Assembly: GCF_023516615.1 (NCBI RefSeq)
Contig: NZ_JAMGBF010000037.1
Coordinates: 62,001-126,000 of the forward strand
DNA from: Streptomyces panaciradicis
GTDB taxonomy: Bacteria > Actinomycetota > Actinomycetes > Streptomycetales > Streptomycetaceae
DNA length: 64,000 nt
Direction of reading: 5' to 3'
The translations under genes and the position numbers were made by a program. Positions within the stretch are counted from its first letter, which is position 1; the number at the start of each line of letters is the position of its first letter. The notes beneath the pieces were generated by a model. The model ran no database searches. It had not been told where the DNA came from and worked only from the letters and a program-made list of their open reading frames with translations. Of this stretch, positions 52,460 through 61,876 are shown one piece after another.

Positions 52460-52768
52460 GCGGGCTCCCTGGGGGACGGCTCACCGGGTTCAACGCCTGT
52501 TCGACCGGCCGGTCACTGCGCGTCCGCACCGGATGTGCGGCCGCGACGGGTGAATCCTGCGCGAACCGCCTGTACAGCGCAGCAACCATTGCGTTACGGG
52601 CGCCCCCTCGTGCATGCTCCCTGGAACCCCCACCGACGGAGGGCGGGATCTGGGCTAAGGAGGCGTGCCGCCGTACCCTTGGGGGTATGGGGCGGGAAAG
52701 ATGATTCCCGGACAGCTCCGCCGCACACTGTCGTCCCTCCCATAAAGGATCACAACGCCGAGACAGCC
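52460..52768. other. Divergent region upstream of the universal stress protein
   Basis: A 309-base gap with no supported gene and no recognised operator. Promoters for the small membrane protein and the stress protein are expected here. Confidence 0.45.
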
Positions 52769-53296
52769 ATGGCCGGTCACGAATTCTTCGAACCCAGGGA
52801 CCGCAAGCGGCCCGTCGCCGACCCCACGGCGGCCGAGCCCCTGGCGGCGGAAGAGCCACGCCATTCCTGCGATCCCGCCTTCAAGCACGGCGTGGTCGTC
52901 GGCTTCGACGGCTCCACGTCCAGTGAGCGCGCCCTCGCGTACGCCATCGGCATGGCCCACCGCTCCGGCTCGGGCCTGATCATCGTGCACGTCGCCAACC
53001 GGCTGCCCACCACGGTGTGGGCCGGCTGCGAGCCGCCGGTCTTCGTGGACGTGCCGGATCACCGCACCGAGGTGCTCGGGCTCGAGCTCGCCTGCGCCGA
53101 GTACCTCGCCGAAGTGCCCTGGATCCTGGTCGAGCGCGGCGGCGACATCTGCCACGAACTCGAAGAGGTGGGGCGCGAGTACGAGGCCGACGCGATCGTC
53201 GTCGGGTCGACGCACGGCATCGTCGGACGCATCTTCGGCTCCGTCGCGGGACGGCTCGCCAAGCGGGCGAAGCGGCCCGTCATCGTCATCCCCTGA
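52769..53296 (+). CDS. Universal stress protein
   Basis: A protein of 175 residues from ATG 52769, after a 45-residue acidic lead. The UspA fold shows VVVGFDGSTSSERALAYAIGMA with the ATP-loop Asp, and the C-terminal VVGSTHGIVGRIFGSVAGRLAKRAKRPVIVIP (in part), the G-2x-G-9x-G(S/T)-type nucleotide site. It is cytoplasmic and probably binds ATP under stress or dormancy. A terminator follows at 53467. Confidence 0.88.
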   Translation: MAGHEFFEPRDRKRPVADPTAAEPLAAEEPRHSCDPAFKHGVVVGFDGSTSSERALAYAIGMAHRSGSGLIIVHVANRLPTTVWAGCEPPVFVDVPDHRTEVLGLELACAEYLAEVPWILVERGGDICHELEEVGREYEADAIVVGSTHGIVGRIFGSVAGRLAKRAKRPVIVIP

Positions 53297-53466
53297 GGCG
53301 CCCGCTCCCCAACTCCCTTGGTGCAGCGTGAAACTACTCGCGCGTAGAGGTGTTTGTGCCTTTGTGAAGGGCATACCTCTTGCGCGACGCGCTGCAGGCC
53401 GGGGGGTGACGGCCACCGGCTGACGCAGCGGCGGACCGGAGCGTTGGGCGGCTCCGGTCCCTGAAG

Positions 53467-53505
53467 GAACGACCCCCTGTGCTGGTGGCGCACAGGGGGT
53501 CGTTC
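53467..53505. terminator. Terminator between the stress-protein gene and glmS
   Basis: GAACGACCCCCTGTGC, starting at 53467, pairs perfectly with GCACAGGGGGTCGTTC, ending at 53505. The two genes converge, so it can end both transcripts. Confidence 0.85.
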
Positions 53506-53560
53506 ACGTCCGGGCCGTCCAAGTCCGGCCGCGGCCAGGGCGGTTGCCGTCGGGCGGCCG

Positions 53561-55378
53561 CTACTCCACCGTCACCGACTTCGCGAGGTTGCGCGGCTTG
53601 TCGATGTCCCGGCCGAGGGCGAGTGCCGTGTGGTAGGCGAGCAGTTGGAGCGGGATGCCCATCAGGATCGGGTCGAGCTCGTCCTCGTTCTTGGGCACGA
53701 CGACCGTGTGGTCGGCCTTCTCCTGGGGCTGGTGGGCCACCGCCAGGATCCGGCCGCTGCGGGCCTTGATCTCCTCCATCGCGGCGCGGTTCTTCTCCAG
53801 CAGGTCGTCGTCGGGGACGATCGCCACCGTGGGGAGGGCCGGCTCGATGAGGGCGAGGGGGCCGTGCTTGAGCTCGGAGGCGGGGTAGGCCTCCGCGTGG
53901 ATGTAGGAGACCTCCTTGAGCTTCAGGGACGCCTCACGGGCCACCGGGTAGCCGCGGACCCGGCCGATGAAGAGCATCGAGCGGGCTTCGGCGTACTGCT
54001 CGGCCAGCTTCTTGATCTCGTCCTCCTGCTGGAGGACCTCGGTGATCTGCTCGGGCAGCCTGCGCAGGCCCTCGATGATCCGCTTGCCGTCGCGCACCGA
54101 GAGGTCACGGGTGCGGCCCAGGTGCAGGGCGAGCAGCGCGAAGGCGACCGTGGTGTTCGTGAAGCACTTGGTGGACACGACGCAGACCTCGGGGCCGGCG
54201 TGCACGTAGATGCCGGCGTCCGCCTCGCGGGCGATCGCCGAGCCGACCACGTTGACGATGCCGAAGACCCGCGCGCCCTTGCGCTTGAGCTCCTGGACGG
54301 CGGCCAGGACGTCGTAGGTCTCGCCGGACTGGGAGACGGCGACGTACAGGGTGTCGGGGTCGACGACCGCGTTGCGGTAGCGGAACTCGGAGGCCGGCTC
54401 GGCGTCCGCGGGGATGCGGGCCAGCTCCTCGATCATCTGGGCGCCGATCATGCCCGCGTGGTAGCTGGTGCCGCAGCCGAGGATCTTCACCCGGCGGATC
54501 TGCCGGGCCTCGCGGGCGTCCAGGTTCAGGCCGCCGAGGTGCACGGTGGAGAAGCGGTCGTCGATGCGGCCGCGCAGGACGCGGTCGACCGCCTCGGCCT
54601 GCTCGTGGATCTCCTTGTGCATGTAGGTGTCGTGGCCGCCCATGTCGTAGGAGGCCGCCTCCCACTCCACGGTGGTCGGCTCCGAGGTCGTCCGGGTGCC
54701 CTCGGTGGTGAAGGTGCGGAAGTCGTCGGCCTTGAGCGTGGCCATCTCGCCGTCGTCGAGGGTCACTATCTGCCGCGTGTGGGCGACCAGCGCGGCGATG
54801 TCCGAGGCGACGAACATCTCCTTCTCGCCGATGCCGAGGACGACCGGGGAGCCGTTGCGGGCCACCACGATGCGGTCGGGGAAGTCGGCGTGCATCACGG
54901 CGATGCCGTACGTGCCCTCGATGACCCGCAGGGTCTCGCGGACCCTGTCCTCCAGCTTCTCGGCCTGCGAGCGGGCGATCAGGTGGGTGAGGACCTCGGT
55001 GTCGGTCTCGGAGAGGAACTCGACGCCGTCCGCCTCCAGCTTGCGGCGCAGGTCGGAGGCGTTGTCGATGATGCCGTTGTGGACGACGGCGACCTTGTGG
55101 TCGGCCGACATGTGCGGGTGGGCGTTCACGTCGGACGGGGCGCCGTGGGTGGCCCAGCGGGTGTGGGCGATACCGGTGGTGCCCTTGAAGCGCGCCGGGA
55201 CCTTCGCCTCCAGGTCGCGCACCCGGCCCTTGGCCTTGACCATCTTCAGGCCGGCCGTCTTCGGGGAGGTGACGACGATGCCCGCCGAGTCGTAGCCGCG
55301 GTATTCGAGGCGCTGCAGGCCCTCCAGCAGGAGGGGAGCGACGTCACGCTTCCCGATGTATCCGACGATTCCGCACAT
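53561..55378 (-). CDS. glmS: Glutamine-fructose-6-phosphate transaminase (isomerising), GlmS
   Basis: A protein of 605 residues. The N-terminal glutaminase begins MCGIVGYIGKR with the catalytic Cys2, and has TRWATHGAPSDVNAHPH and NGIIDN. Two SIS domains follow (about 285-420 and 455-590) with CGTSYHAGMIGAQM, SQSGETYDVLAA and the C-terminal KSVTVE. It makes glucosamine-6-phosphate from fructose-6-phosphate and glutamine, feeding wall synthesis. Glucosamine-6-phosphate also releases DasR, whose sites lie elsewhere in the window. Confidence 0.95.
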   Translation of the reverse strand: MCGIVGYIGKRDVAPLLLEGLQRLEYRGYDSAGIVVTSPKTAGLKMVKAKGRVRDLEAKVPARFKGTTGIAHTRWATHGAPSDVNAHPHMSADHKVAVVHNGIIDNASDLRRKLEADGVEFLSETDTEVLTHLIARSQAEKLEDRVRETLRVIEGTYGIAVMHADFPDRIVVARNGSPVVLGIGEKEMFVASDIAALVAHTRQIVTLDDGEMATLKADDFRTFTTEGTRTTSEPTTVEWEAASYDMGGHDTYMHKEIHEQAEAVDRVLRGRIDDRFSTVHLGGLNLDAREARQIRRVKILGCGTSYHAGMIGAQMIEELARIPADAEPASEFRYRNAVVDPDTLYVAVSQSGETYDVLAAVQELKRKGARVFGIVNVVGSAIAREADAGIYVHAGPEVCVVSTKCFTNTTVAFALLALHLGRTRDLSVRDGKRIIEGLRRLPEQITEVLQQEDEIKKLAEQYAEARSMLFIGRVRGYPVAREASLKLKEVSYIHAEAYPASELKHGPLALIEPALPTVAIVPDDDLLEKNRAAMEEIKARSGRILAVAHQPQEKADHTVVVPKNEDELDPILMGIPLQLLAYHTALALGRDIDKPRNLAKSVTVE

Positions 55379-55391
55379 GTATACGTATTCC

Positions 55392-55649
55392 TCAGCCGTA
55401 GACCATGCGGCGCAGCTGCCGGAGCGTGAGCTCCGGCGGTGCGACCGCCCGGTAGGACAGGTCCGCCGCGATCCGTTCGAAGATCTCCGCGTTCACCAGG
55501 CCCTGGGCCTGCAGCTCGCGGTGGCGGCGACGGACGAACTCGGTGGTCGTCTCGTCGAAGTAGGCGAGCACGTCCTGGATCACCCGCAGCGCCTCGCCCC
55601 GGCTCAGGGGTGAGGAGCGCGTCAGGTGATCAACAAGTTCGTCGTGCAC
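55392..55649 (-). CDS. Small helical protein of unknown function upstream of glmS
   Basis: A protein of 85 residues from the GTG at 55649, which has AGGA at good spacing. A TTG start at 55688 would add 13 residues. It is nearly all helix (GEALRVIQDVLAYFDETTTEFVRRRHRELQAQGL in part) and ends LTLRQLRRMVYG. No domain is recognised. It is 13 bases from glmS on the same strand and is probably co-transcribed. Confidence 0.7.
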   Translation of the reverse strand: MHDELVDHLTRSSPLSRGEALRVIQDVLAYFDETTTEFVRRRHRELQAQGLVNAEIFERIAADLSYRAVAPPELTLRQLRRMVYG

Positions 55650-55731
55650 CCGGTAGATCCTGGGGTACGAGCGAGCCTTTCGCAACAATCCTGCCCGATA
55701 TCGGGCAGGCGCACGGAGGTGCGGCCGGTGG

Positions 55732-56595
55732 TCACATGCGCTTGAGGATCGCCTGCTTGGTCATCCGGAACTCCTCGTCCGTCAGTACGCCCGTGCGGTG
55801 CAGCTCACCTAGTTCGCGCAGCCGGCGCAGCAGCGCGTCGGGGTCGTCCCGGGGCGCCTCGGGCAGTTCCCTGGGCGGCTCCTCGGCGGTCGCCGCCGAC
55901 GGATGCGGCAGCCGTGCCTGGACGGCCGCCGCGACGAGGGCCATCAGCGGGTCCTTCTTGAAGCCCCACAGCTCCACGGAGTGGGGGTCGTACTTGGCCG
56001 GCGCCTTCGTCTGCGCGCCCCGCACCACGAACCGCAGATGCCCGTTCTCCAGGCCGACGGCCGGCTGCCACTCCACCCCGAGGAGGTCGGTGACGGCGAG
56101 CGTGCGGGTGCCGGCGGCGGCCTTGGCGTCCTCCGTCTTCCAGTTCCACTCCAGGCGCACGTGCTCACCGTCGAAGCTGGCCGTGCCGTCCCCGGCGGAG
56201 ACCGACAGCGGGACGGAAGGACCCGGCAGCAGATACCCGGTCACCGGCTCGGACGGGACCTCGTCCAGCAGCAGGGCGCTGCGCACCTCGTCCACGAAGT
56301 ACTCGGCCACTCCGTAGCGGTCGGACTCCACGAGAAGTTGGTAGGGGTCGTTGGGCTCGGTCAGACGGCCGCCGGAGGCGTGCAGCAGCGGGTCGGCGCC
56401 GTCGCGCAGCCGCAGCCTCAGCCGCCCCGACTTCTTGCCCTGCTCGAACGACACACCGGCCAACGCGCCCAGCGGGACGACGAGTTCACCCAGGGTCCGG
56501 CGGAGGAGGCTGACGTTTCTGTCCCGTCCGGGAGTCAGCCGCAGGGCGTCGCCGTCGAAGGCCCACGTGCCGTCCCTCTGGATGATTTCCGCCAT
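55732..56595 (-). CDS. DUF4429 protein with C-terminal SHOCT domain
   Basis: A protein of 287 residues. Two repeats of a beta-rich DUF4429 unit can be seen: MAEIIQRDGTWAFDGDALRLTP to FFVDEVRSAL, and TASFDGEHVRLEWNWKTEDAKA onwards. The tail LLRRLRELGELHRTGVLTDEEFRMTKQAILKRM (in part) is a SHOCT motif, an oligomerisation element. There is no signal peptide. The function is unknown. It diverges from the hexosaminidase gene with 60 bases between starts. Confidence 0.82.
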   Translation of the reverse strand: MAEIIQRDGTWAFDGDALRLTPGRDRNVSLLRRTLGELVVPLGALAGVSFEQGKKSGRLRLRLRDGADPLLHASGGRLTEPNDPYQLLVESDRYGVAEYFVDEVRSALLLDEVPSEPVTGYLLPGPSVPLSVSAGDGTASFDGEHVRLEWNWKTEDAKAAAGTRTLAVTDLLGVEWQPAVGLENGHLRFVVRGAQTKAPAKYDPHSVELWGFKKDPLMALVAAAVQARLPHPSAATAEEPPRELPEAPRDDPDALLRRLRELGELHRTGVLTDEEFRMTKQAILKRM

Positions 56596-56625
56596 GGGGG
56601 GATTGTTTCACCGGTTGTGCGGGAG

Positions 56626-56641
56626 AGTGGTCTCTACCAAT
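56626..56641. promoter_or_regulatory. DasR-type dre box upstream of the hexosaminidase gene
   Basis: AGTGGTCTCTACCAAT matches the dre consensus at all but the central and terminal bases. It lies 15 bases before the GTG start, so it overlaps the promoter or leader. The homologous S. coelicolor gene is known to carry a DasR site. Confidence 0.85.
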
Positions 56642-56655
56642 CGGAGGGAGTGCAT

Positions 56656-58239
56656 GTGAGACTGCACCGCGTTCTGGGATCGCTGCTGCTCGTGGCGGCG
56701 GCAGGCACCTTCACGGTAGGAGCGACCACGGTGACCTCGGTGACGAAGGCGGAACCCGCCCCCCTGGGCCGGGTGGTTCCCGCGCCCGAGTCGGTCAGGC
56801 CGGGCGGTGCGCCGTACCGCCTCAGCGGCTCCACCGTCATCCGTGTCGACGACACCCCGAAAGCACACCGGATCGGCGAGTACCTCGCCGGCATCCTGCG
56901 CCCGTCCACCGGCTACCGGCTGCCGCTGGTCACGCACGGCAGCACAGGCATCCAACTGCGGCTGACCCACGGCCGGTTCGGGGCCGAGGGCTACCGCCTC
57001 GACAGCGGACCCGACGGCGTCCGCATCACCGCCGACGAGTACGCCGGCCTCTTCCACGGCGTCCAGACCCTGCGCCAACTGCTCCCGGCTGCCGTCGAGA
57101 AGGATTCCGTCCAGCCCGGACCGTGGCTCGTCGCGGGCGGCACGATCACGGACCGCCCGCGCTACGCCTACCGCGGCGCGATGCTCGACGTCTCCCGCCA
57201 CTTCTTCACCGTCGCCCAGGTCAAGCGCTACATCGACGAACTGGCCCTGTACAAGGTCAACAAGCTGCATCTGCACCTCAGCGACGACCAGGGCTGGCGC
57301 ATCGCGATCGACTCCTGGCCGCGCCTTGCCACCTACGGCGGCTCGACCGAGGTCGGCGGCGGCCGGGGCGGCCACTACACCAAGGCCGACTACCAGGAGA
57401 TCGTCCGCTACGCGGCCTCCCGCTACCTGGAGGTCGTGCCCGAGATCGACATGCCGGGCCACACCAACGCGGCCCTCGCCTCCTACGCGGACCTCAACTG
57501 CGACGGAGTGGCGCCCCCGCTCTACACCGGCACCGACGTCGGCTTCAGCTCGCTGTGCGTCGGCAAGGACCTCACCTACGACTTCGTCGACGACGTCGTC
57601 CGCGAGCTGGCGGCGATCACGCCGGGCCGCTATCTGCACATCGGCGGCGACGAGGCGCACTCCACCAGCCACGAGGACTACGTGAAGTTCATGGACCGGG
57701 TGCAGCCGGTCGTCGCCAAGTACGGCAAGACCGTCATCGGCTGGCACCAGCTGACCGGCGCGCACCCGGCCAAGGGCGCCCTCGCCCAGTACTGGGGCCT
57801 GGACGACACCAGCGCCGCGGAGAAGGAGCAGGTCGCCAAGGCCGCCCAGAACGGCACCGGGCTGATCCTCTCGCCCGCCGACCGGATCTACCTCGACATG
57901 AAGTACACCGAGGACACCCCGCTGGGCCAGGACTGGGCCGGACTGGTGGAGGTGAAGCGGGCCTACGACTGGGACCCGGGGAACTACCTGCCCGGGGCGC
58001 CGGGTTCGGCGGTCAAGGGCGTCGAGGCGCCGCTGTGGACGGAGACGATCGCGACGAGCGCCGACATCGAGCAGATGGCCTTCCCGCGGCTCGCGGGTGC
58101 GGCCGAACTCGGCTGGTCGCCGGCCTCCGCGCTCGGCCGGGACGCCTACCGCGTCCGGCTCGCCGCGCAGGGACCGCGCTGGGACGCGCTGGGCATCGGC
58201 TACTACCGGTCGCCGCAGGTGCCCTGGCCCGCGCGGTAG
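56656..58239 (+). CDS. Secreted GH20 beta-N-acetylhexosaminidase
   Basis: A protein of 527 residues; GTG 56656 is 8 bases after GGAGG. A signal peptide (RVLGSLLLVAAAGTFTVGATT) is followed by a GH20b N-terminal domain and the catalytic barrel. The Asp-Glu pair is in HIGGDEAHSTSH, with MLDVSRHFF, HLHLSDDQGWR and VPEIDMPGHTNAAL as GH20 landmarks. It removes terminal GlcNAc or GalNAc from chitobiose and glycans. The DasR box links it to chitin use, downstream of the chitinase. Confidence 0.93.
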   Translation: MRLHRVLGSLLLVAAAGTFTVGATTVTSVTKAEPAPLGRVVPAPESVRPGGAPYRLSGSTVIRVDDTPKAHRIGEYLAGILRPSTGYRLPLVTHGSTGIQLRLTHGRFGAEGYRLDSGPDGVRITADEYAGLFHGVQTLRQLLPAAVEKDSVQPGPWLVAGGTITDRPRYAYRGAMLDVSRHFFTVAQVKRYIDELALYKVNKLHLHLSDDQGWRIAIDSWPRLATYGGSTEVGGGRGGHYTKADYQEIVRYAASRYLEVVPEIDMPGHTNAALASYADLNCDGVAPPLYTGTDVGFSSLCVGKDLTYDFVDDVVRELAAITPGRYLHIGGDEAHSTSHEDYVKFMDRVQPVVAKYGKTVIGWHQLTGAHPAKGALAQYWGLDDTSAAEKEQVAKAAQNGTGLILSPADRIYLDMKYTEDTPLGQDWAGLVEVKRAYDWDPGNYLPGAPGSAVKGVEAPLWTETIATSADIEQMAFPRLAGAAELGWSPASALGRDAYRVRLAAQGPRWDALGIGYYRSPQVPWPAR

Positions 58240-58251
58240 GCCGCTGATGCG

Positions 58252-58292
58252 GGGCGGGCACCCCGGAGGACCGTACTCCGGGGTGCCCGCCC
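58252..58292. terminator. Bidirectional terminator between hexosaminidase and desD
   Basis: GGGCGGGCACCCCGGA at 58252-58267 pairs perfectly over 16 bp with TCCGGGGTGCCCGCCC at 58277-58292. It sits between converging genes and can end both. Confidence 0.85.
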
Positions 58293-58299
58293 GGCGTGA

Positions 58300-60069
58300 T
58301 CAGAACCGGGCGACGGGATTGCCGAGGGTTCCGACCAGCTGGAGGGCGCCCGAGGGGTCCGCCAGGTCCACCATCTGCCGGTTGTCCCGCAGTTGCAGCC
58401 GGTTGAGGCAGGACAGCGCGAACTCGGGCGCGAACAGGTCGTACCGCTCGAACTTCTCGGCCAGTTCCGGCACCGACGCCTGGTACTCGCGGCTGACGTC
58501 GGCGACCGTCCGCCAGAAGCCGTCCTCCTCCAGCACCCCCGCGTCGGCGAGGTTGGCGGCGAGGAAGCGGAAGAAGCAGTCGAAGACGTCGGTGAAGATC
58601 GACAGCAGCTTCTTGTCCTCCGGCACCTCGACCCGGATCCGCCGCACCTCGGGCGGCAGCACCGCGTCCGGGTCCATGACGGCGATCTCCTCGGCGATGT
58701 CCTTGTAGATCGCGCGCTGCACGGCGCCGTCCTTCAGCACGAGGATCACGTTCTCGCCGTGCGGCATGTAGACCAGGTCGTAGGCGTAGAAGCTGTGCAG
58801 CAGCGGGACGTAGTACGCCCGCAGGTACTGCCGCAGCCACTCCCGCGGTGCCAGGCCCGACTGCTCGACGAGCGCCGCCGCGAAGGACGCGCCCTCGTGG
58901 TCGACGTGCAGGAGGGAGGCCATGGTGGCGAGCGACTCGCCCTCCCGCAGGCCGGCCACCGGGCTCTCGCGCCACAGCGCGGCGAGCATCTTGCGGTACG
59001 GCGAGTAGCGGTCGGTCGCCCGCTCGTACTCCAGGTGCCGGTAGCCGACGGCGGCCCGCTCCCGGATGACCGTCACACCCGTGGACTTCAGCACCGGGTC
59101 GCCCTCGACGAGCCGGGCCAGCCAGTCGTTGATCGCCGGGGTCGCCTCCATGTACGCGGCCGACAGCCCGCGCATGAAGCCCATGTTGAGCACGGACAGC
59201 GCCGTCTTCACGTAGTGCTTCTCGGGGTGGGAGCGGTTGAAGAAGGTCCGGATGGACTGCTGGGCCAGGTATTCGTCGTCGCCCTCGCCCAGGCAGACCA
59301 GGTTGCGGCGGGCGACCTCGGCGGCGAAGGTGACGGTGAGCTTGTTCCACCACTGCCAGGGGTGCACCGGGATGAACAGGTAGTCGGCGGGGTCCAGGCC
59401 CTGCTCGCCGAGGACGCCGTGGAAGCGCTCGACGGTGGCCTCGCCCAACTCCTGGCGTACGAAGGTCTCGTACTCGATCCCGACGCCCGCGGTGAAGGCC
59501 GCGCGGGAGCGGTGGGCGGCCAGCCACACCAGGCGGACCGGGCTCGCGGTCTCGGGGGCGTACGACAGGTACTCGTGGATGCCGAAGCCGAGGCGGCCGT
59601 TGTTGGCGACGAAGCAGGGGTGGCCCTCGGTCATGCCGGTCTCGACGGCCTGGAAGCCGGAGCGGGCCAGCTCGGCGACCGGGACCTGCGGCTTGGTGAG
59701 CTTGTAGCAGGTGCCGGAGAGCGTGGAGGAGATCTCCTCCAGGTAGACCGGGAGGATCTCGTCGCTCAGGCCGAGCGTGTCCTTCAGCTCGATGAAGAAG
59801 TCCAGTGCCGCGAGCGGGAGTTCGGCGCCGTCGCGGGTGCGGGACAGGGAGGCGGGGTCGATGTGCCAGTGGTCGAGGGCGCGGCGGACGGCGGTGAAGC
59901 GGTAGCGGGTCAGACCGTCGTCGCCGCGGACGACGTACTCCTCGCCGTCCCTCTCCGGCGTGATCAGCCGCTCGTGCGCGAACTCGGCCAGGGCCTTGCG
60001 GATCAGGAGGCGGTTGGCCTGCTCCCAGCGCTCCGGGGAGAGGTGGGCGACGGAGTCGGCGAGGCTCAT
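58300..60069 (-). CDS. desD: Desferrioxamine synthetase DesD (IucA/IucC NIS synthetase)
   Basis: A protein of 589 residues from ATG 60069. IucA/IucC signatures include EGHPCFVANNGRLGFG, FIPVHPWQWWNKL and KTALSVLNMGFMRGLS, with the C-terminal ferric-reductase-like tail HGENVILVLKDGAVQRAI. The enzyme joins and cyclises N-hydroxy-N-succinylcadaverine units with ATP. It is the last gene of the des operon, coupled to desC by an ATGA overlap. Confidence 0.95.
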   Translation of the reverse strand: MSLADSVAHLSPERWEQANRLLIRKALAEFAHERLITPERDGEEYVVRGDDGLTRYRFTAVRRALDHWHIDPASLSRTRDGAELPLAALDFFIELKDTLGLSDEILPVYLEEISSTLSGTCYKLTKPQVPVAELARSGFQAVETGMTEGHPCFVANNGRLGFGIHEYLSYAPETASPVRLVWLAAHRSRAAFTAGVGIEYETFVRQELGEATVERFHGVLGEQGLDPADYLFIPVHPWQWWNKLTVTFAAEVARRNLVCLGEGDDEYLAQQSIRTFFNRSHPEKHYVKTALSVLNMGFMRGLSAAYMEATPAINDWLARLVEGDPVLKSTGVTVIRERAAVGYRHLEYERATDRYSPYRKMLAALWRESPVAGLREGESLATMASLLHVDHEGASFAAALVEQSGLAPREWLRQYLRAYYVPLLHSFYAYDLVYMPHGENVILVLKDGAVQRAIYKDIAEEIAVMDPDAVLPPEVRRIRVEVPEDKKLLSIFTDVFDCFFRFLAANLADAGVLEEDGFWRTVADVSREYQASVPELAEKFERYDLFAPEFALSCLNRLQLRDNRQMVDLADPSGALQLVGTLGNPVARF

Positions 60070-60593
60070 GCCGGCACCGCCTTCTCGAACCGCTCCCGTG
60101 TGCAGAAGCTCAGCAACGCCTTCTTCTCCGGCTTCTGTATCTCCCGCTCGGGCACGAACCCGACGGCTGCGTTCAGGGCGTGGACGGCCTTGTTGGCGAC
60201 GTCCGGCTCGACGACCACCCGCCGGACCGCCGGGTCCTCGAAGAGGTGCGCCATGACGGCGGTGATCACGGCGCGGGTGAAGCCGTGCACGGGGGTGTCG
60301 GTGGGCGGGGTCAGGAAGTGCATGCCCACGTCCCCGGGCAACGGCTCGTACAGCCCGACGAGTTCGCGGTGGGCGGGGTCGTACTTCTCCATGAGGAAGG
60401 CGGGCACGCCGTCGGCGTCGAGTCCGAGGAGCGCGTGGTGGTGTGCGTCGGCGGCGATCTCCATGTAGGCCCGCTCGACGTCCTCCAGCCTGGCGTCCCG
60501 CATCATCCAGAAGGCCGCCTTGGGGTGGGTCACCCAGGAGTGCAGCAACTCGGCGTCCTTGAGGGGGTCGAGAGGGCGGAAGGTGAAGGTCAT
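60066..60593 (-). CDS. desC: DesC acyltransferase (GNAT-like)
   Basis: A protein of 175 residues of the AlcB/IucB-type GNAT fold: [27 protein letters not shown] and [29 protein letters not shown] (in part) are recognisable. It transfers succinyl or acetyl from CoA to N-hydroxycadaverine. It overlaps the ends of both desB and desD by 4 bases, so it is tightly coupled in the operon. Confidence 0.93.
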   Translation of the reverse strand: MTFTFRPLDPLKDAELLHSWVTHPKAAFWMMRDARLEDVERAYMEIAADAHHHALLGLDADGVPAFLMEKYDPAHRELVGLYEPLPGDVGMHFLTPPTDTPVHGFTRAVITAVMAHLFEDPAVRRVVVEPDVANKAVHALNAAVGFVPEREIQKPEKKALLSFCTRERFEKAVPA

Positions 60594-61876
60594 ACGGCGA
60601 ACTCCTGGAAGGCGATGGTCTTCTCGACCGGGTAGTACTCGGTGCCGAGCAGCTCACGGATGATGTAGCTGTTGCGGTAGGCGCCCATGCCCAGGTCGGG
60701 GGAGGTGACGCTGTGCGTGTGCACGCCGGCGTTCTGCAGGAAGACGTCCCGCCCTGTGACGTCGATCGAGTAGTTGCGGGCGACGTCGAAGCGGCCGTGG
60801 CCGTCGAAGCGGAGGCGGTCGCGGATCGGGGCGAGGAAGGCCGGCGGCTCGTAGTGGTAGCCGGTGGCCAGCACCAGGCCCTCGGTGCGGATCTCGAAGT
60901 CCTTGTCCTGCTCGTCCTGGTGGAAGCCGAGGGTGTACTGCCCGTCCTGGTAACGGGCGTCGACGAGCGAGGAGTTGGTGAGCAGGCGGGTGGGGACCGG
61001 GCGGTCGCCGCTGACGACGTCCTTCTGGTACAGCAGGTCGAAGATGGCGTCGATCAGGTCCGAGTTGATGCCCTTGAACAGGCCCTTCTGCTGCTTCTCC
61101 AGCCGGTAGCGGGTCTCCTCGGGCAGTGCGCGGAAGTAGTCGATGTAGTCCGGGGAGGTCATCTCCAGGGTGAGTTTGGTGTACTCCAGCGGGAAGAACC
61201 GCGGGGAGCGGGTGACCCAGTTCAGCTCGTAGCCGTGGACGTCGATCTCGGCGAGGAGTTCGTGGTAGATCTCCGCGGCGCTCTGGCCGCTGCCGACGAC
61301 CGTGATCGAGCCCTTGCGCTGCAGTTCCGCCTTGCGGTGCATGTACTGCGCGGTGTGGATGAGGTCGCCGTCCAGGCCCCGGCACGGTTCCGGGACGAAG
61401 GGGACCGTGCCGGTGCCGAGGACCAGCCGGCGGGCGCGGTAGGCGTCGCCGGCCTCGGTGCGCACGACGTACAGTCCGTCCTCGTACGTCACCTCGCGCA
61501 CCGTCGTGCCGAACCGGACGCTGCCGAGCCGGCTCGCCGCCCAGCGGCAGTAGTCGTCGTACTCGACGCGCAGCGGGTAGAAGTTCTCGCGGATGTAGAA
61601 CGAGTACAGCCGGCCCTTTTCCTTGAGGTAGTTGAGGAAGGAGAAGGGCGAGGTGGGGTCGGCCAGGGTGACCAGGTCCGACATGAACGGGGTCTGCAGG
61701 TGGGCGCCGTCCAGGAACATGCCCGCGTGCCACTCGAAGTCCGGCTTGGACTCCAGGAAGAGGCCGTCGAGTTCGGCGATCGGCTCGGTGAGGCAGGCCA
61801 GGCCGAGGTTGAAGGGGCCGAGCCCGATGCCCACGAAGTCGTAGGTGTGCACGGCGGGTTCAGGAAGCGCGGTCAA
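60590..61876 (-). CDS. desB: DesB cadaverine N-hydroxylase (flavin monooxygenase)
   Basis: A protein of 428 residues. The FAD motif [13 protein letters not shown], the NADPH motif [12 protein letters not shown] and the C-terminal [10 protein letters not shown] form the standard three-site pattern of lysine/ornithine N-monooxygenases. It hydroxylates cadaverine using NADPH and O2. It overlaps desA by 17 bases and desC by 4 bases. Confidence 0.95.
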   Translation of the reverse strand: MTALPEPAVHTYDFVGIGLGPFNLGLACLTEPIAELDGLFLESKPDFEWHAGMFLDGAHLQTPFMSDLVTLADPTSPFSFLNYLKEKGRLYSFYIRENFYPLRVEYDDYCRWAASRLGSVRFGTTVREVTYEDGLYVVRTEAGDAYRARRLVLGTGTVPFVPEPCRGLDGDLIHTAQYMHRKAELQRKGSITVVGSGQSAAEIYHELLAEIDVHGYELNWVTRSPRFFPLEYTKLTLEMTSPDYIDYFRALPEETRYRLEKQQKGLFKGINSDLIDAIFDLLYQKDVVSGDRPVPTRLLTNSSLVDARYQDGQYTLGFHQDEQDKDFEIRTEGLVLATGYHYEPPAFLAPIRDRLRFDGHGRFDVARNYSIDVTGRDVFLQNAGVHTHSVTSPDLGMGAYRNSYIIRELLGTEYYPVEKTIAFQEFAV

